DNA from: Prolixibacter sp. SD074
Lineage (GTDB): Bacteria > Bacteroidota > Bacteroidia > Bacteroidales > Prolixibacteraceae
Direction of reading: 5' to 3'
DNA: 64,000 nucleotides
Assembly (NCBI RefSeq): GCF_009617895.1
Contig: NZ_BLAW01000001.1
Span: 425,001-489,000 of the forward strand
In this document: positions 46,747 through 57,043 of the stretch, piece after piece
Layout: each line of letters starts with the position of its first letter
Position numbering within the stretch: the first letter of the stretch is position 1
Notes under the pieces: generated by a model
What the model was told of the DNA's origin: nothing
Databases searched by the model: none
What the model saw: only the letters and a program-made list of their open reading frames with translations
Made by a program: the position numbers and the translations under genes

Positions 46747-47625
46747 CTATGAAGCGCTGGAATTCATCAACACTTCTTGCTCAATCGTCTTTCTATATTT
46801 CTTAATCATATTTGCCAAGTCCTTAATCTCAGGATAATTCTCAAAGTCAAGCCCTTTAACTTTTGGGTCGTTTAATTGATTCACATAGTCTCTATAGTTT
46901 TTTGAATTACTAATTAAATTCTCAATGTCATTAGGAATAAAATAACTGCATCTATTAAAGTCAATTTTGTTTCGATATTCAGTAATATAGATTGCTATTC
47001 CTGATAGGTCAAAGTCTCCAAAATGCACATACTTATTTGGAATAAGTTGTAGCCATTCAATAAATGCATTGTTATTAAATCGTAATAGAAACAAAGGCTT
47101 AATTTTGTCAAAATAATGTCTGTAATTTTCTATTAAATAGAATGTCTCCGGATTTTCTATTCCAACAATTGTAACATTTTCGGAAATAACAAAATTTTTA
47201 AAATCTGAAATAAATAATGAACTTCCTTTTAAGGTTTTAAGGTTTATATTTATGCCATTTAAATTGCCTACAATATCGGCAAATGTTCTAACAAAGAAAC
47301 CTGTGTAAACCTTTGTCCGTTTTGTTTTTGAGTCAGAGGCAATTTGTGCTGATTCACTTTTAGTTGAGTTAGGATTGTTTAATAATTGATAATAGTCTTC
47401 AAGGTTTATAATTCCGTATCGTTCTCTGAGGAAGTTTCTAAGTTGCTCATTGTTGTTTGTGTAAATTATGAAGCTATTTTTCTTTTTGCTTTTTTGGAGG
47501 ATGTTTTCCTCCAAAAAGATATCTAATAAAGCTCTGTTTTGTTTCGATTTAAACTGACCAATAGAAACAGTTTCCTTTCTTGAAATGGCTATTAGTTTTT
47601 CTATAAATGATAATGGAACTTCCAT
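46747..47625 (-). CDS. jetD: Wadjet anti-plasmid system nuclease subunit JetD
   Basis: DNA-cleaving subunit of the SMC-like Wadjet complex that recognises and cuts circular plasmid DNA. 292 residues; a toprim-like site is visible as VGIENPETF (Glu157) and HFGDFDLSGIAIY (Asp204, Asp206), as in topoisomerase VI A-type folds. It lies 5 bp after jetC and is the last gene of the operon. A JetD is normally somewhat longer, but both toprim motifs and the N-terminal domain are present. Confidence 0.85.
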   Translation of the reverse strand: MEVPLSFIEKLIAISRKETVSIGQFKSKQNRALLDIFLEENILQKSKKKNSFIIYTNNNEQLRNFLRERYGIINLEDYYQLLNNPNSTKSESAQIASDSKTKRTKVYTGFFVRTFADIVGNLNGININLKTLKGSSLFISDFKNFVISENVTIVGIENPETFYLIENYRHYFDKIKPLFLLRFNNNAFIEWLQLIPNKYVHFGDFDLSGIAIYITEYRNKIDFNRCSYFIPNDIENLISNSKNYRDYVNQLNDPKVKGLDFENYPEIKDLANMIKKYRKTIEQEVLMNSSAS

Positions 47626-47630
47626 CGGTT

Positions 47631-50600
47631 TTAATTTTGTGCAATCAGGCGGTTTGCGTGAGTAATGCTATCTGGTGTTTTCTCAAAATCATACACATAT
47701 TTGTATGCCATTGCATTGGTTTCAACTGGTGAGCCATTTATCATCCATATTCCTCTGTCATTTGCAAAGTTTATTAGACTTTCAATGTTTTTGGGATGAA
47801 TAATATTTATTTCATCCATTATACAATGGAGTTTAAAGTCGTTCTGTTTTTTTGAAGCCGTCTCTTTTAAAACATTTAAAAGCATAATGTACAGCATTGC
47901 TTTCACCAAAACATCAGTTCCGTTTGAACCAATATCTGCAAGTTTTGTCTGCCACCCGGTATCTTTGTTGTTTTCCACAACTCTAAATTTAAGTTCAAAA
48001 GTATCTTCAAGTGAGATTTCAATTTTGTTTTGTTCCTGTGCAAGATTTGTCATCAGAGCAACAAGTAACTTAAATGCAGTATCATTGTTCTCTTCTAATT
48101 TTAATCCCGTGAACAGATTTAATTCTCCAAAACCAAATGGATTTTCAGCATGAAACTTCCTTATTTCCTCAAATGTTTGGAATACTTTATTTTCACTTGG
48201 GTCTGCTTTTAACTCAACTTTTTGGACAACTCCAACGAAATTATGCTTTTCAAAATCTTTATTCATTTTTGAAATTATCTCATCAATTTCTTTCTTCTTG
48301 GATGAGAGCTGCACAATGTGTTTTACAATAAGGCTGATTAAATCTGAATGGTTTTTTTTGATGTATTTTTTATAGTCATCAATTTTATTGTCAACCACAA
48401 AATCCTTTAGGTCATTCGCAAATGAACAATATGCTGCATCATCTGTAAAAGTAGTTGGAAAATTAAAAATGTTCCCTTCTCTTAGTGGGCTTGCAAACTT
48501 GTTTATCGATGATTTTAAATCTTTTAGTTTTTCAGATAAGGTTTGTTGAAGATTTTGAATCCTTTTAATTAAATCGGATAAAAGTTCCTCGTTTGCTGAA
48601 TCTTCATCGTGTTCCACGTAATATTCAACATCATTGTAAAAAGGTGATAGTTTAAATTGCTCAAATTCTTTTATCTGCCTTCTTTGTTCCTTTAATTCAT
48701 CGTTGATGCTATCAAATTCTTTTTTTATTAGTGTCTGTTTATCGGAAAGTTCTTTGTTCACTTTTTGGAATTTTTCTTTTAAAGAGCTGAGTTCTGAACT
48801 CAATTTTGAGAAAGCCGCTTCAAACTCTGGAAGTTTATCAATCAAATTTATTTTATCCTCATTGTACACAGCAACGACTTGATTCAATTCTTTAATTGAC
48901 TGTAAGCTTTGATTCAGTCTTTCTTTCTCAACTTCTAATTTACTGAGTCGTTTTGTGTCAACCTTACCTTCTAATTCGTTTATCCTGTCGTTTTTGACCT
49001 GTGAAACTTTGCTCAGGTATTTTTGTTTTTCCCCAACAATCCGGGCATCCAGTTTCTGTTCTAAATTGTCAAAATGGCTTTTTAATTTATTGGTTTCTTG
49101 TTTTTGCTCTTCCTGCTTTTCCTTTACTTTCTTCTCTTTTTCTGATTTTATGTCCTGATATTTTTGTTTGTTTTTACCAATGCTTAGAAGAACTTCTTTA
49201 ATCAAAGGTTCTATCTTGGATAATTCTTCTATTTTTTTCTTTTCAGCATCCTTCTGAAGATTTGATATTTTCAGTTCCGCTTGAGAATATTTCACCTCAG
49301 TCTGAGTAATGAGTGTCTTGGTTTGCAGTACTTCTTGATTTAGCTTTTTAAGAACTTGATTATACTTATTGTTTATTTTTTGCTCTTGATTTTCAAACTC
49401 TGTTTGTTCTTTTTGAAATTCCGATTTAATTTCCTCAATGACTGAAATCAATTTATTCTTTTCGCTTTGATAATCAGCAATCGTCTTTACATTTAAATCA
49501 ATTTCATCAAGATTGAGTTTTACTCCATAAAATGACTTATTGTTCTCAATTATTTGTGGGGAAAGATTTTGTGAAAGTAAAATCTTTTCGTCAAACACTT
49601 TTCCAATTGTTTGTTCCCATTCAGGATAGTTTTTGTTCAGAAATTCATGAAGTGAGTCTTTAAATGCTTCGAGCTTTTCCTCAATTTCATCAAGCTTTTC
49701 TTGTGTGGCAATACGTTTGTTATCAAGCTCTTTTCTTTTGTTTTCAAATTGAAGCTTTAATATTTCTTTCTCGTGATTCCCTTTATTCTGAAGTTTTTCA
49801 ATTTCTTCTTTATGTAATTTAATATTATTGTTACTCTCTGATATAAGATTTTTGAAATCTATGAATTTGTCTTGTTCCGATTTAATTTCTTCTTCAAAGA
49901 AACGAGTAATGTCTATTTTGTCTCTTTGACGCTTAAGTTTTCGTTCTTTATCATTCAACTGATTTTGAATTTCAGTTTCATCTTCCAACTGTTTCTCAAA
50001 TAGTTGCCTTAAATCCTCAATGAATTCGGCATATTGTTCAATGATTTTGCTTCGTTGTCTTGCTGAATCTGCTTTTAAAGTGGATTTCTTATCATTCAAA
50101 ATATTAAGACTCGCATTATGGGCATTTTCAAGTTGCTGTAAAATTGATTTGTATTTTTCTTCAATCGATTCAACTTTCGATGTTAGCAGTTTTATTTCAT
50201 TCTCGATATTTCCTCTTTCAGTTTCAAAAATTGTCTCTTTTGCTACAAAATCCAGGATCGTGTCAATTCCTTTCAGATTTTCTTTTTGTAGATTATCGTA
50301 GTATTTAATTTTGCTTTGGGCATCATTTACATTCTTCTGTGCAATAGCAATCTTCTTATCAAAGTCTGATTTTGTATTACTGAAGTTTTCCAGCAACTCT
50401 TTTATTTGCTTTTTACAATCTGTATGCTTCTCATCAAGTTTGGAAGAATCAATTTCTAATTTTTCAATTTTGGTTGTTAGGTATTTCTGATTTGCCCCCA
50501 ATGTTCTGGCGGTAATTATTTTTGTCTGTTCAAGCAGGTTTAATTCGTCATAATTCTGAATAATTAATTCAGCTCTTCGCTTAATTTTCTCATAAGCAGA

Positions 50601-51338
50601 AATATCGTTGTAATCTTGTTTGAAATCACTCAGTTGTGTCCTCAGAACATTAAGGTCAACTTTGTATCCCTTGCCCTCATTAAGTGCAAAATCATCAACA
50701 CTAATAGAGTTTATAATTGTTGTTTTTATTGCATCAGACTTTAGATTTGAGTTGAGATAAATATTTGAAATCGTTTTAGGAATATTTTGATAGGCAGGAC
50801 TTTCAATAATTGAATATTGCTTGAAATTACGGCTTAACCCATTAATCTGATTTGTCGCACCGTAGATAATATTACGATATTCGGTAAACTTTATAATTTT
50901 TCTGGAATGTCGTGTTTGCGTTAAAATATTTTCTGAAATTTTATTCGGTTTTAAAGGCAAAATCCCTTTTGGTGTTTCTTCAAGAAAAAACTCTCTTTTA
51001 TATTCGGAATCTATAAATCGGTAGCAAAGTTGATTATGTTCCTTGTAAAGCCATATTAAATATTTCCCTTCTTTAGTTGCTATTTCATAGATAATATGCG
51101 AGTTTGGAAATTCGAAATAGTAATCAGCAAAATCACTTTTATTTGCAACTTTTGGAATTCCAAGTTTTTGAGTATCCGCATTGTAAAAAAACAAAATAGC
51201 CCTTAAAACAGTAGTTTTTCCTACCCCTTGGTCTCCTGTAAAATGGACATTGCCATTTAACACAATTTCCTGGTAGTCAATATTGCCAGACTTAATAAAT
51301 ATTATCTTATTCAAATGTTTCATCTTCTTCCTCTTCAA
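47631..51338 (-). CDS. jetC: Wadjet SMC-like ATPase JetC
   Basis: 1235-residue MukB/SMC-like ATPase that extrudes DNA loops and triggers cleavage by JetD. Walker A GDQGVGKT at residues 35-42; then some 800 residues of coiled coil (Lys/Glu/Leu/Ile heptads, arms and hinge); near the C-terminus the signature-like DIGSNGTDVLVKAM and Walker B LHCIMDEINIIHP. The nominal start overlaps jetB by 32 bp; a start at MKHLNKIIF five codons later is also plausible. Frame intact. Confidence 0.9.
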   Translation of the reverse strand: MKRKKMKHLNKIIFIKSGNIDYQEIVLNGNVHFTGDQGVGKTTVLRAILFFYNADTQKLGIPKVANKSDFADYYFEFPNSHIIYEIATKEGKYLIWLYKEHNQLCYRFIDSEYKREFFLEETPKGILPLKPNKISENILTQTRHSRKIIKFTEYRNIIYGATNQINGLSRNFKQYSIIESPAYQNIPKTISNIYLNSNLKSDAIKTTIINSISVDDFALNEGKGYKVDLNVLRTQLSDFKQDYNDISAYEKIKRRAELIIQNYDELNLLEQTKIITARTLGANQKYLTTKIEKLEIDSSKLDEKHTDCKKQIKELLENFSNTKSDFDKKIAIAQKNVNDAQSKIKYYDNLQKENLKGIDTILDFVAKETIFETERGNIENEIKLLTSKVESIEEKYKSILQQLENAHNASLNILNDKKSTLKADSARQRSKIIEQYAEFIEDLRQLFEKQLEDETEIQNQLNDKERKLKRQRDKIDITRFFEEEIKSEQDKFIDFKNLISESNNNIKLHKEEIEKLQNKGNHEKEILKLQFENKRKELDNKRIATQEKLDEIEEKLEAFKDSLHEFLNKNYPEWEQTIGKVFDEKILLSQNLSPQIIENNKSFYGVKLNLDEIDLNVKTIADYQSEKNKLISVIEEIKSEFQKEQTEFENQEQKINNKYNQVLKKLNQEVLQTKTLITQTEVKYSQAELKISNLQKDAEKKKIEELSKIEPLIKEVLLSIGKNKQKYQDIKSEKEKKVKEKQEEQKQETNKLKSHFDNLEQKLDARIVGEKQKYLSKVSQVKNDRINELEGKVDTKRLSKLEVEKERLNQSLQSIKELNQVVAVYNEDKINLIDKLPEFEAAFSKLSSELSSLKEKFQKVNKELSDKQTLIKKEFDSINDELKEQRRQIKEFEQFKLSPFYNDVEYYVEHDEDSANEELLSDLIKRIQNLQQTLSEKLKDLKSSINKFASPLREGNIFNFPTTFTDDAAYCSFANDLKDFVVDNKIDDYKKYIKKNHSDLISLIVKHIVQLSSKKKEIDEIISKMNKDFEKHNFVGVVQKVELKADPSENKVFQTFEEIRKFHAENPFGFGELNLFTGLKLEENNDTAFKLLVALMTNLAQEQNKIEISLEDTFELKFRVVENNKDTGWQTKLADIGSNGTDVLVKAMLYIMLLNVLKETASKKQNDFKLHCIMDEINIIHPKNIESLINFANDRGIWMINGSPVETNAMAYKYVYDFEKTPDSITHANRLIAQN

Positions 51339-51900
51339 TTACAATTGATACTACTAATTTTTGCAAATAACGATATGAAGCAAGTACTTTGAATTCATCT
51401 GAATATTCGTTTGTAAGGTCAAAAAAAGTTTCTTTGACCATATATCGAGAGAGTTTCTGAATCCTTTCAAGCGGTTTTTCAGTTGCAAATTCCTGATAGT
51501 TTTTGAGCGCTTCTAACTTTTCTTGTAAAGCACTGTTTACTTTTGATTTCTCAAATATTCTGGACGGAGAGAAAATTGTACCTTGGGAGAACGGCTCATC
51601 GATTGCTTTTGCGTAAGTATTAAAAAAGTCGAGAATATCAATCCATTTATATGCCCGCTTAACTTTATCTTCTAAAATCTGATTTGTTTCTTTTCTGCTG
51701 AAATAATAGTAACCAGACCCTTTTTCCAATATGAATCCAATACGTTGAAAATAATCTCTCAGTATTTCATAATTGTTTTCTAACTCAATGATATTGAACA
51801 AATCTTTTACTTCATCACTCCCGCTATCTTCGCTGATGAATTGTCCTTTGCTTAGTCTTTCAAAAATATCTGATGTTTGTATTGGTGGTGTTCCAGTCAT
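51307..51900 (-). CDS. jetB: Wadjet MukE-like subunit JetB
   Basis: 197 residues, two predicted winged-helix regions (DIFERLSKGQFISEDSG; YFQRIGFILEKGSGYYYFS). Small kleisin-associated (KITE) protein bridging JetA and JetC. Its ATG overlaps the jetA stop by 4 bp (ATGA), and its 3' end overlaps jetC, typical of this operon. Confidence 0.85.
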   Translation of the reverse strand: MTGTPPIQTSDIFERLSKGQFISEDSGSDEVKDLFNIIELENNYEILRDYFQRIGFILEKGSGYYYFSRKETNQILEDKVKRAYKWIDILDFFNTYAKAIDEPFSQGTIFSPSRIFEKSKVNSALQEKLEALKNYQEFATEKPLERIQKLSRYMVKETFFDLTNEYSDEFKVLASYRYLQKLVVSIVIEEEEDETFE

Positions 51901-53093
51901 AATTTAGGTGTAATTAGTGCATATTCAATATTTTCAATTTTGGAATAAGTATCTGAAATCGAAAAGTCATCTCTGAATTGTGAGGCTAATTTACAGAACA
52001 AAGTGACTTTTTCCTCGAAAGAAAGTTCTTTCTCAAAATTATAGTTGTTTATAAAATCAAATAAATCACCACCCCTTGACAAAAAGCTTTCTTTAAGTTT
52101 ATTAGTGTCAACCACATAATGGTTTTTGTCCTTTCCATTTAAGAATTCATTTCGGATGATTCCGGATGATTTTTCGTCAATATTTATAGATTTCTTTAAC
52201 TTATAACTTATTCTAAGGAGAATATTATAAGCTTCTTCTGACTGAATGTAATCGAGAGATAAAGGAGTTGAAAATCGAATTTCATTCTGGAATTGGAGAC
52301 TATTATCTTTTGAAATCACATCAATAAAATTGCTTTTCTCTGCTAATAAAAGCTGGTCTTTTAAAAGTTTAACCTTTTGAATGTGCTTGAATATTTGGGA
52401 ATCTTGCCTGATTCGATTTATAAAATCGAGAATTTTCTGAGTAATATCAATCAGATTCTGTCTGGCAATAATAATATCTCTATCGAGTCTCAAAATAATT
52501 TGGTTTAATTCATCATCTTGCACCATCTTAATGAAGTATTCCCATGTGCTTTCTCGAAAAAATGCATCAATCTGTTCTAATAATTCATCGAGATTTTTTC
52601 TTTTATTATCATATTCCTGTAGTTTACTTTTTTTGATACTGAAAACTTTCTCTGTCGCAAAAACATCTTCAACACTTCCCCGCAATGTTGTTATATTTCT
52701 TAAAACATCTTTGCCAACATTTCCAATATTTCGTTTGGTTTTAAGAAGATATTCATTCTGTTTGTTTGGTCTTTTTTCAAGTTCCCAATTTTGAATATTT
52801 TCTTTTAAGATGCGGATTAATCCACTGGTATATTCGTAATTAATTTCCTCAATGGAATCAGTGAATTTTTCAAGAAAATCCAAAATGTCTTGGTTTAAAT
52901 CAACGGTACTACCAAATTGAACTAAAATATTCTTTTCAATTAGAGAAGTCAGTTTTTCTTCTTCAAAATTCACAAACTCCAAAAGGTTGTCATATTTGAC
53001 GCTGTTCTTTCTTTTGGAGAAAAGGAAGTCAATTATTTCCCTCTCTTTATAGAGAGTGCTTATTAAATCTTTTATTGAATTAAATGCAAACAT
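51897..53093 (-). CDS. jetA: Wadjet MukF-like kleisin JetA
   Basis: 398 residues, first gene of the operon. N-terminal winged-helix region (FLFSKRKNSVKYDNLLEFV) followed by long helices and a C-terminal winged helix; kleisin closing the SMC ring. Recognised mainly by order jetA-jetB-jetC-jetD, size and helical character. Confidence 0.85.
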   Translation of the reverse strand: MFAFNSIKDLISTLYKEREIIDFLFSKRKNSVKYDNLLEFVNFEEEKLTSLIEKNILVQFGSTVDLNQDILDFLEKFTDSIEEINYEYTSGLIRILKENIQNWELEKRPNKQNEYLLKTKRNIGNVGKDVLRNITTLRGSVEDVFATEKVFSIKKSKLQEYDNKRKNLDELLEQIDAFFRESTWEYFIKMVQDDELNQIILRLDRDIIIARQNLIDITQKILDFINRIRQDSQIFKHIQKVKLLKDQLLLAEKSNFIDVISKDNSLQFQNEIRFSTPLSLDYIQSEEAYNILLRISYKLKKSINIDEKSSGIIRNEFLNGKDKNHYVVDTNKLKESFLSRGGDLFDFINNYNFEKELSFEEKVTLFCKLASQFRDDFSISDTYSKIENIEYALITPKL

Positions 53094-53107
53094 TTTTTAC
53101 GGTTTCT

Positions 53108-53180
53108 GTGTGTCAGCAAAGAAATAGCTCTTTTGGTTTTTCTTGTGAGGGTTTTTGTGTCGGCAAAACACCAAATGTGC
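53108..53180 (-). repeat. CACATTTG...CAAAAGAG hairpin repeat, copy 4 (upstream of Wadjet)
   Basis: Minus-strand member, directly upstream of jetA, same orientation relative to its operon as copy 1 upstream of mod. Stem TTTGGTGTTTT / AAAAACCAAA, again compensated; loop keeps CCGACACAAAAACCC; end CTGACACAC. Confidence 0.6.
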
Positions 53181-53239
53181 TATTTGTGCGTTGGCTTGTC
53201 ATTATATTTTAGTTTGTTTCTCTTCTTTTTCACTGTGAA

Positions 53240-53326
53240 TGGTAACGGTTTAGGCTATGATTTCGTTGCGGAAAAATCCACAGGATTCTTTCCGCCGTAG
53301 CCGAAAGATAATAAATTTGCGTGGAA
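53240..53326 (-). other. half attC-like site upstream of the Wadjet cassette
   Basis: On the minus strand: CCGCAACGAAATCATAGCC, then AAACC-GTTACCA (53246-53240). This is the right arm and R' box of an attC-like site. The left arm and R'' are missing, deleted together with the terIS end of IS91 copy H. Confidence 0.65.
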
Positions 53327-55062
53327 TTTCCGGCATTGTTTTGCCACGCACCACCTCGAACAGGGCACCAACATTCTGGTCATACAGCGCCTGATGGGGC
53401 ATTCCGATTTAAGCAACACGCTCAAATACCTCCACGTGCAGCAACTCAACACAAGCCAGGTGGTAAATCCGCTGGACACGCTGGAAGGACTGGAGGGGCT
53501 ATGCAGGAACAAATAACTGTAGGAAGTTTACTGCGTGAATACGGGGGAAACTACATCAGCCAAAACAAGGTAACAAAAGGACAGCAGGGCTTAATCCACC
53601 TGCTGTCGACGTACCCGTACAGCAGGGCTTGGGAGCCATTTTGAAAAATGCGACCATTGCAGTTATGTGGGCAAGGCAAACAACAGTTGCCGCAACCGCC
53701 ACTGCCCTGTGTGCCAGCAAAAAGAAAAACTGGAATGGCTGGACAAACGGATGAAAGAACTTCTCCCGGTGGGGTATTACCATTTGGTGTTCACCCTGCC
53801 GCATGAGTTAAACCCGCTTTGCCTGCAAAACAGGAAAGTGATGTATGGCTTGTTGTTCAAAGCTGTTTCACAAACCCTGCTCGAACTTACCCGTGACGTA
53901 AAGCACCTGGGCGCTGATATTGGCCTGGTTACCGTACTCCATACCTGGGGTCAAAACATGAAGGAACACCCGCACCTGCATTGCATCATGCCCGCAGGGG
54001 GCCTGGGCTTCGACCGCGAACACTGGGTACATGTACCGGACAAAAACAACTTTTTTATCGCCGGGAAAGTGTTGGCCAAAAAGTTCAGGGGCAAGTTTTT
54101 GGATATGCTAAAGCAGTCGAAGGAAAAGGGGGGGCTCGATTTTCACGGAAAGCTGACAGGCATAAAAGGGCCGGAGCAATTCGTGCGTTTTCTTGCGCCC
54201 CTGTACCAAAAAAGCTGGGTGGTAAATGTACAGAAACCCATGGGCAATCCTGAAAAAATACTGGAATACCTTTCGCGTTACGTATTCCGTATTGCCATTA
54301 CCGACCGGCGTATTATTGAAGTGAAAGATGGCAAAGTCCGTTTTTCATGGAAAGATTACCGTACAGGCAGGTTCCGGGAAATGAAACTGGATATCAATGA
54401 GTTTATCCGCCGGTTTTTGTTGCACATTTTGCCAAAGGGCTTTTTTAAGGTGCGGTACTACGGTATCTTTTCCAGTCGTTACCGGAAACAAAACATCGAA
54501 ACGGCAAAACAACTGCTGGCACAGGAAACTGAAAACCAAAAAGAAGAAGCCTTGGAAGATGGAATCCGTATTTTAGAGAAACAGGATACGGTGTGGGCTG
54601 AAATCCTGGAATGTATCCAAAACTTCCGGCAGCCTAACTGCCCGGTATGCAAAAAAGGGAGGTTGCGGTTTGGTGAAAGATGTTCCGTGGAAACCCGGAT
54701 AGTGCCTACCCTGCAAATCGTTCTTTGAAAAATTGCACAACCGGTTTACCAGCTAAAAACTTTTGGTTTTTGGCTGAACGGGAAAAGTATGCCCGGTGGA
54801 AAACGAAAAACGTGCCCAATACCCGGGTTCCGGCCTTAAAACAGGTAAAATAGCAAAACCGGCCGCAGAAAAACAACGGAAAGGATGCAGGAAAACCATT
54901 CAATCCCCATAGTGTATAGCTTTGAACAGCAACGGTTAAGCCCAACACGAATTAAAACACAATTGGGCGTGCATTTTGAGCGCAGTTACCCTAAAAAAAG
55001 GCAGCAGGTAAATCAACCTACTGGCTTTTTTCAGGGCCCAACTGTGCCTTAATTCCTAATTT
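53327..55062 (+). mobile_element. IS91-family element, copy H (inverted, terIS end lost)
   Basis: 1736 bp in the opposite orientation to copies A-G. Most diverged copy. The recombinase is reduced to its C-terminal 60 codons. The oriIS end abuts GTTGGCG (55063-55069), the minus-strand R'' box CGCCAAC of the kinase cassette. Confidence 0.9.
53501..54728 (+). pseudogene. IS91-family transposase, copy H, frameshifted
   Basis: From MQEQITVG the frame breaks near 53610-53645 (LLSTYPYSRAWEPF stop), destroying the zinc domain, and resumes at NSCRNRHCPVC. HPHLH and EYLSRY remain. Near the end a small deletion replaces the normal GRLRFAGLVKDVPWEPG tail. Inactive. Confidence 0.88.
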
Positions 55063-55080
55063 GTTGGCGTTTCGTGCATT

Positions 55081-56088
55081 TTAGTTCAAAGTTGTTTCTC
55101 TTAATATTTTATAAAACTGGTTGTCAACTTCAGAATCGGATATTGATTTCAAGCAATTTGATGTCCGTCTGATATTATTTTTCTTAAAATCTATCGTCCA
55201 ACCACTGCGCTTTCTTATTTTACTTAATTCAAACTGGTCATCATTATGCTGACCTGACCATAAATCATCATCAACTCTAGTCCAATCAATAGCGAAGGAT
55301 AATTTCTCCAAAGCTTGTCTAAATGCTGTGCAGCTTTGAAATCGAGTTTTACTATTTTTATGAATTGATTTTTTTAAAATTTTTATAATCTTGTCAGGTA
55401 TATGTGGTTGAAATTGGCGGGGCGGAAATAAATCTTTTTTAACAGCTTTCATCCATTCCTCCTTAGTTTTAAAATTAAAAACCAATTTATTAGTATTATT
55501 TAGAAGTCTGTAGAAGGTAATTCCCATTGCATAAATATCACTTAATTTATCCATTGGATTGCCTTGAATTACTTCAAGAGGTTGATGGGGTTTGTAGCCC
55601 ATAACATCACTTGGCTCCACATGGTAATCTATCGCTAATCCAAAATCTGAAAGCTTAGCTTCTCCATTCTCACCAAACATTATATTACCTGGTTTTATAT
55701 CGCGATGAAGAACATTTTGATTATGCGCATGCTCTAGTCCTAATAAACTGTTTTGTATAATTCGGCTTGCCTCCTTAGTAGAGATAAATCTTTTTTCAAT
55801 ATGTTTTTGAATAGAACCATGTGAAAGGTATTCCATTACTATCATCACTACTGGTTCACCTTCAAAAAGTGTAGCCCGAACCTCTTTAACATCAACAATA
55901 TGTTTATGTCTACAAATATCAAGGGTTTGCCCTTCCTTAACTGCGGTCACAAATCTAGGTGGGTCAGGTACCTTTATTATTTTAATCGCTCTTTCCCTTT
56001 TTAAAAATGGGTCAAAACATAAAAATACATGTCCAAAGAAACCGCTACCTAAATGGTCAATAATTTGAAATTTATCTATTGAATTAGG
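55081..56088 (-). pseudogene. serine/threonine protein kinase missing its start codon
   Basis: Eukaryotic-like kinase. The frame extends upstream of the first ATG (55950) through the nucleotide loop LGSGFFGHVF and the lysine in AIKIIK to PNSIDKFQ at 56088, where the IS1595 element begins; the expected ATG codon reads GAG. Other motifs: catalytic loop HRDIKPGN, DFG in LSDFGLAIDY, and a 70-residue tail after the kinase fold. Activity would depend on an alternative start or on the IS. In defence islands such kinases occur as abortive-infection effectors; here only inferred. Confidence 0.8.
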
Positions 56089-57043
56089 CTCTTTGTAAAT
56101 ACAATAGAAATGTCTACTTTAGGGGGAAATATTATAAAAATGGAGAACAAATTCAGAAGCCTTACTATTTTTGAGTTTCAGGAACGTTTCCCTGACGAAG
56201 ATTCTTGTTATCAATATTTGACTGAACTAAAATGGGGGACTGGCTTTGTTTGCCCCAATTGTGGACACACCAATTATTGTAACGGAAAGCGCCTATTCGA
56301 CAGACAGTGTACCAGTTGCCACCGAATCTCCTCCCCAACGAGCGGGACATTGTTTCACCAGTTAAAGTTCTCGGTATTAAAGGCCTTTTACATTGTTTAT
56401 TATGTAAGTACGAGTAAAAAAGGGATCAGCAGTACGGAACTAAGCAGAAAGCTTGGGTTAAGACAAAAGACCTGCTGGAAGTTCAAAGGCAAGGTAATGA
56501 AAGCCATGGAAAGCAGTGGCAACCATAAAATCGATGGCAAGGCCGAAGTTGATGAAACAGTTGTCGGCGGCCAGGAAGAAGGGGTTGTGGGGAGAAAAAA
56601 CGGCAAAAAGAAGTTGGTTGTATTTGCCATTGAGAGAAACGGCAAAGGAGTTAGCCGTATGTACGGAAAGGTCATCAAGCAGAGCAGTTCGAAGGAACTT
56701 GGTGGGTTTATGAAAATGACCATTGAGACAAGTGCACAAATAAAGACAGATAAATGGCGAGGATATTCCCCTTTGGTAAAAGACTTCAGTAATCTTGTGC
56801 AGGTTGATTCAGGGAAAAAGGGCGGCAACTTCCCTGACTTGCACAGGTGTATTATGGGCTTCAAAGGCTGGCTCCGGGGCATGCACCACCAAGTCGAAAA
56901 TTTGCAAGCCTATATTGATGAATACTGCTACCGGTTTAACCGAAGTAATATGAAGGAAAGAATCTTCGATAGCCTTTTAACCAGAATGGTTAATGCAGAG
57001 CCCTTCCCTTATAAACAAAGTATTATTTAAATGCCTAATTCAA
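56079..57043 (+). mobile_element. IS1595-family element
   Basis: 965 bp between perfect 11-bp inverted repeats TTGAATTAGGC / GCCTAATTCAA. No direct target duplication; what would be the 8-bp duplications (TTGAATTA and TAATTCAA) are inverted relative to one another, so either the repeats belong to the element or the left flank was inverted after insertion. Confidence 0.8.
56110..57030 (+). CDS. IS1595-family (ISXO2-like) transposase
   Basis: Up to 306 residues; MENKFRSLTIFEF at residue 11 may be the real start. N-terminal zinc ribbon CPNCGHTN ... CTSCHR, then the ISXO2 catalytic core: VDETVVGG, TDKWRGY, and HHQVENLQAYIDEYCYRFNR at the C-terminus. Intact. Confidence 0.93.
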   Translation: MSTLGGNIIKMENKFRSLTIFEFQERFPDEDSCYQYLTELKWGTGFVCPNCGHTNYCNGKRLFDRQCTSCHRISSPTSGTLFHQLKFSVLKAFYIVYYVSTSKKGISSTELSRKLGLRQKTCWKFKGKVMKAMESSGNHKIDGKAEVDETVVGGQEEGVVGRKNGKKKLVVFAIERNGKGVSRMYGKVIKQSSSKELGGFMKMTIETSAQIKTDKWRGYSPLVKDFSNLVQVDSGKKGGNFPDLHRCIMGFKGWLRGMHHQVENLQAYIDEYCYRFNRSNMKERIFDSLLTRMVNAEPFPYKQSII

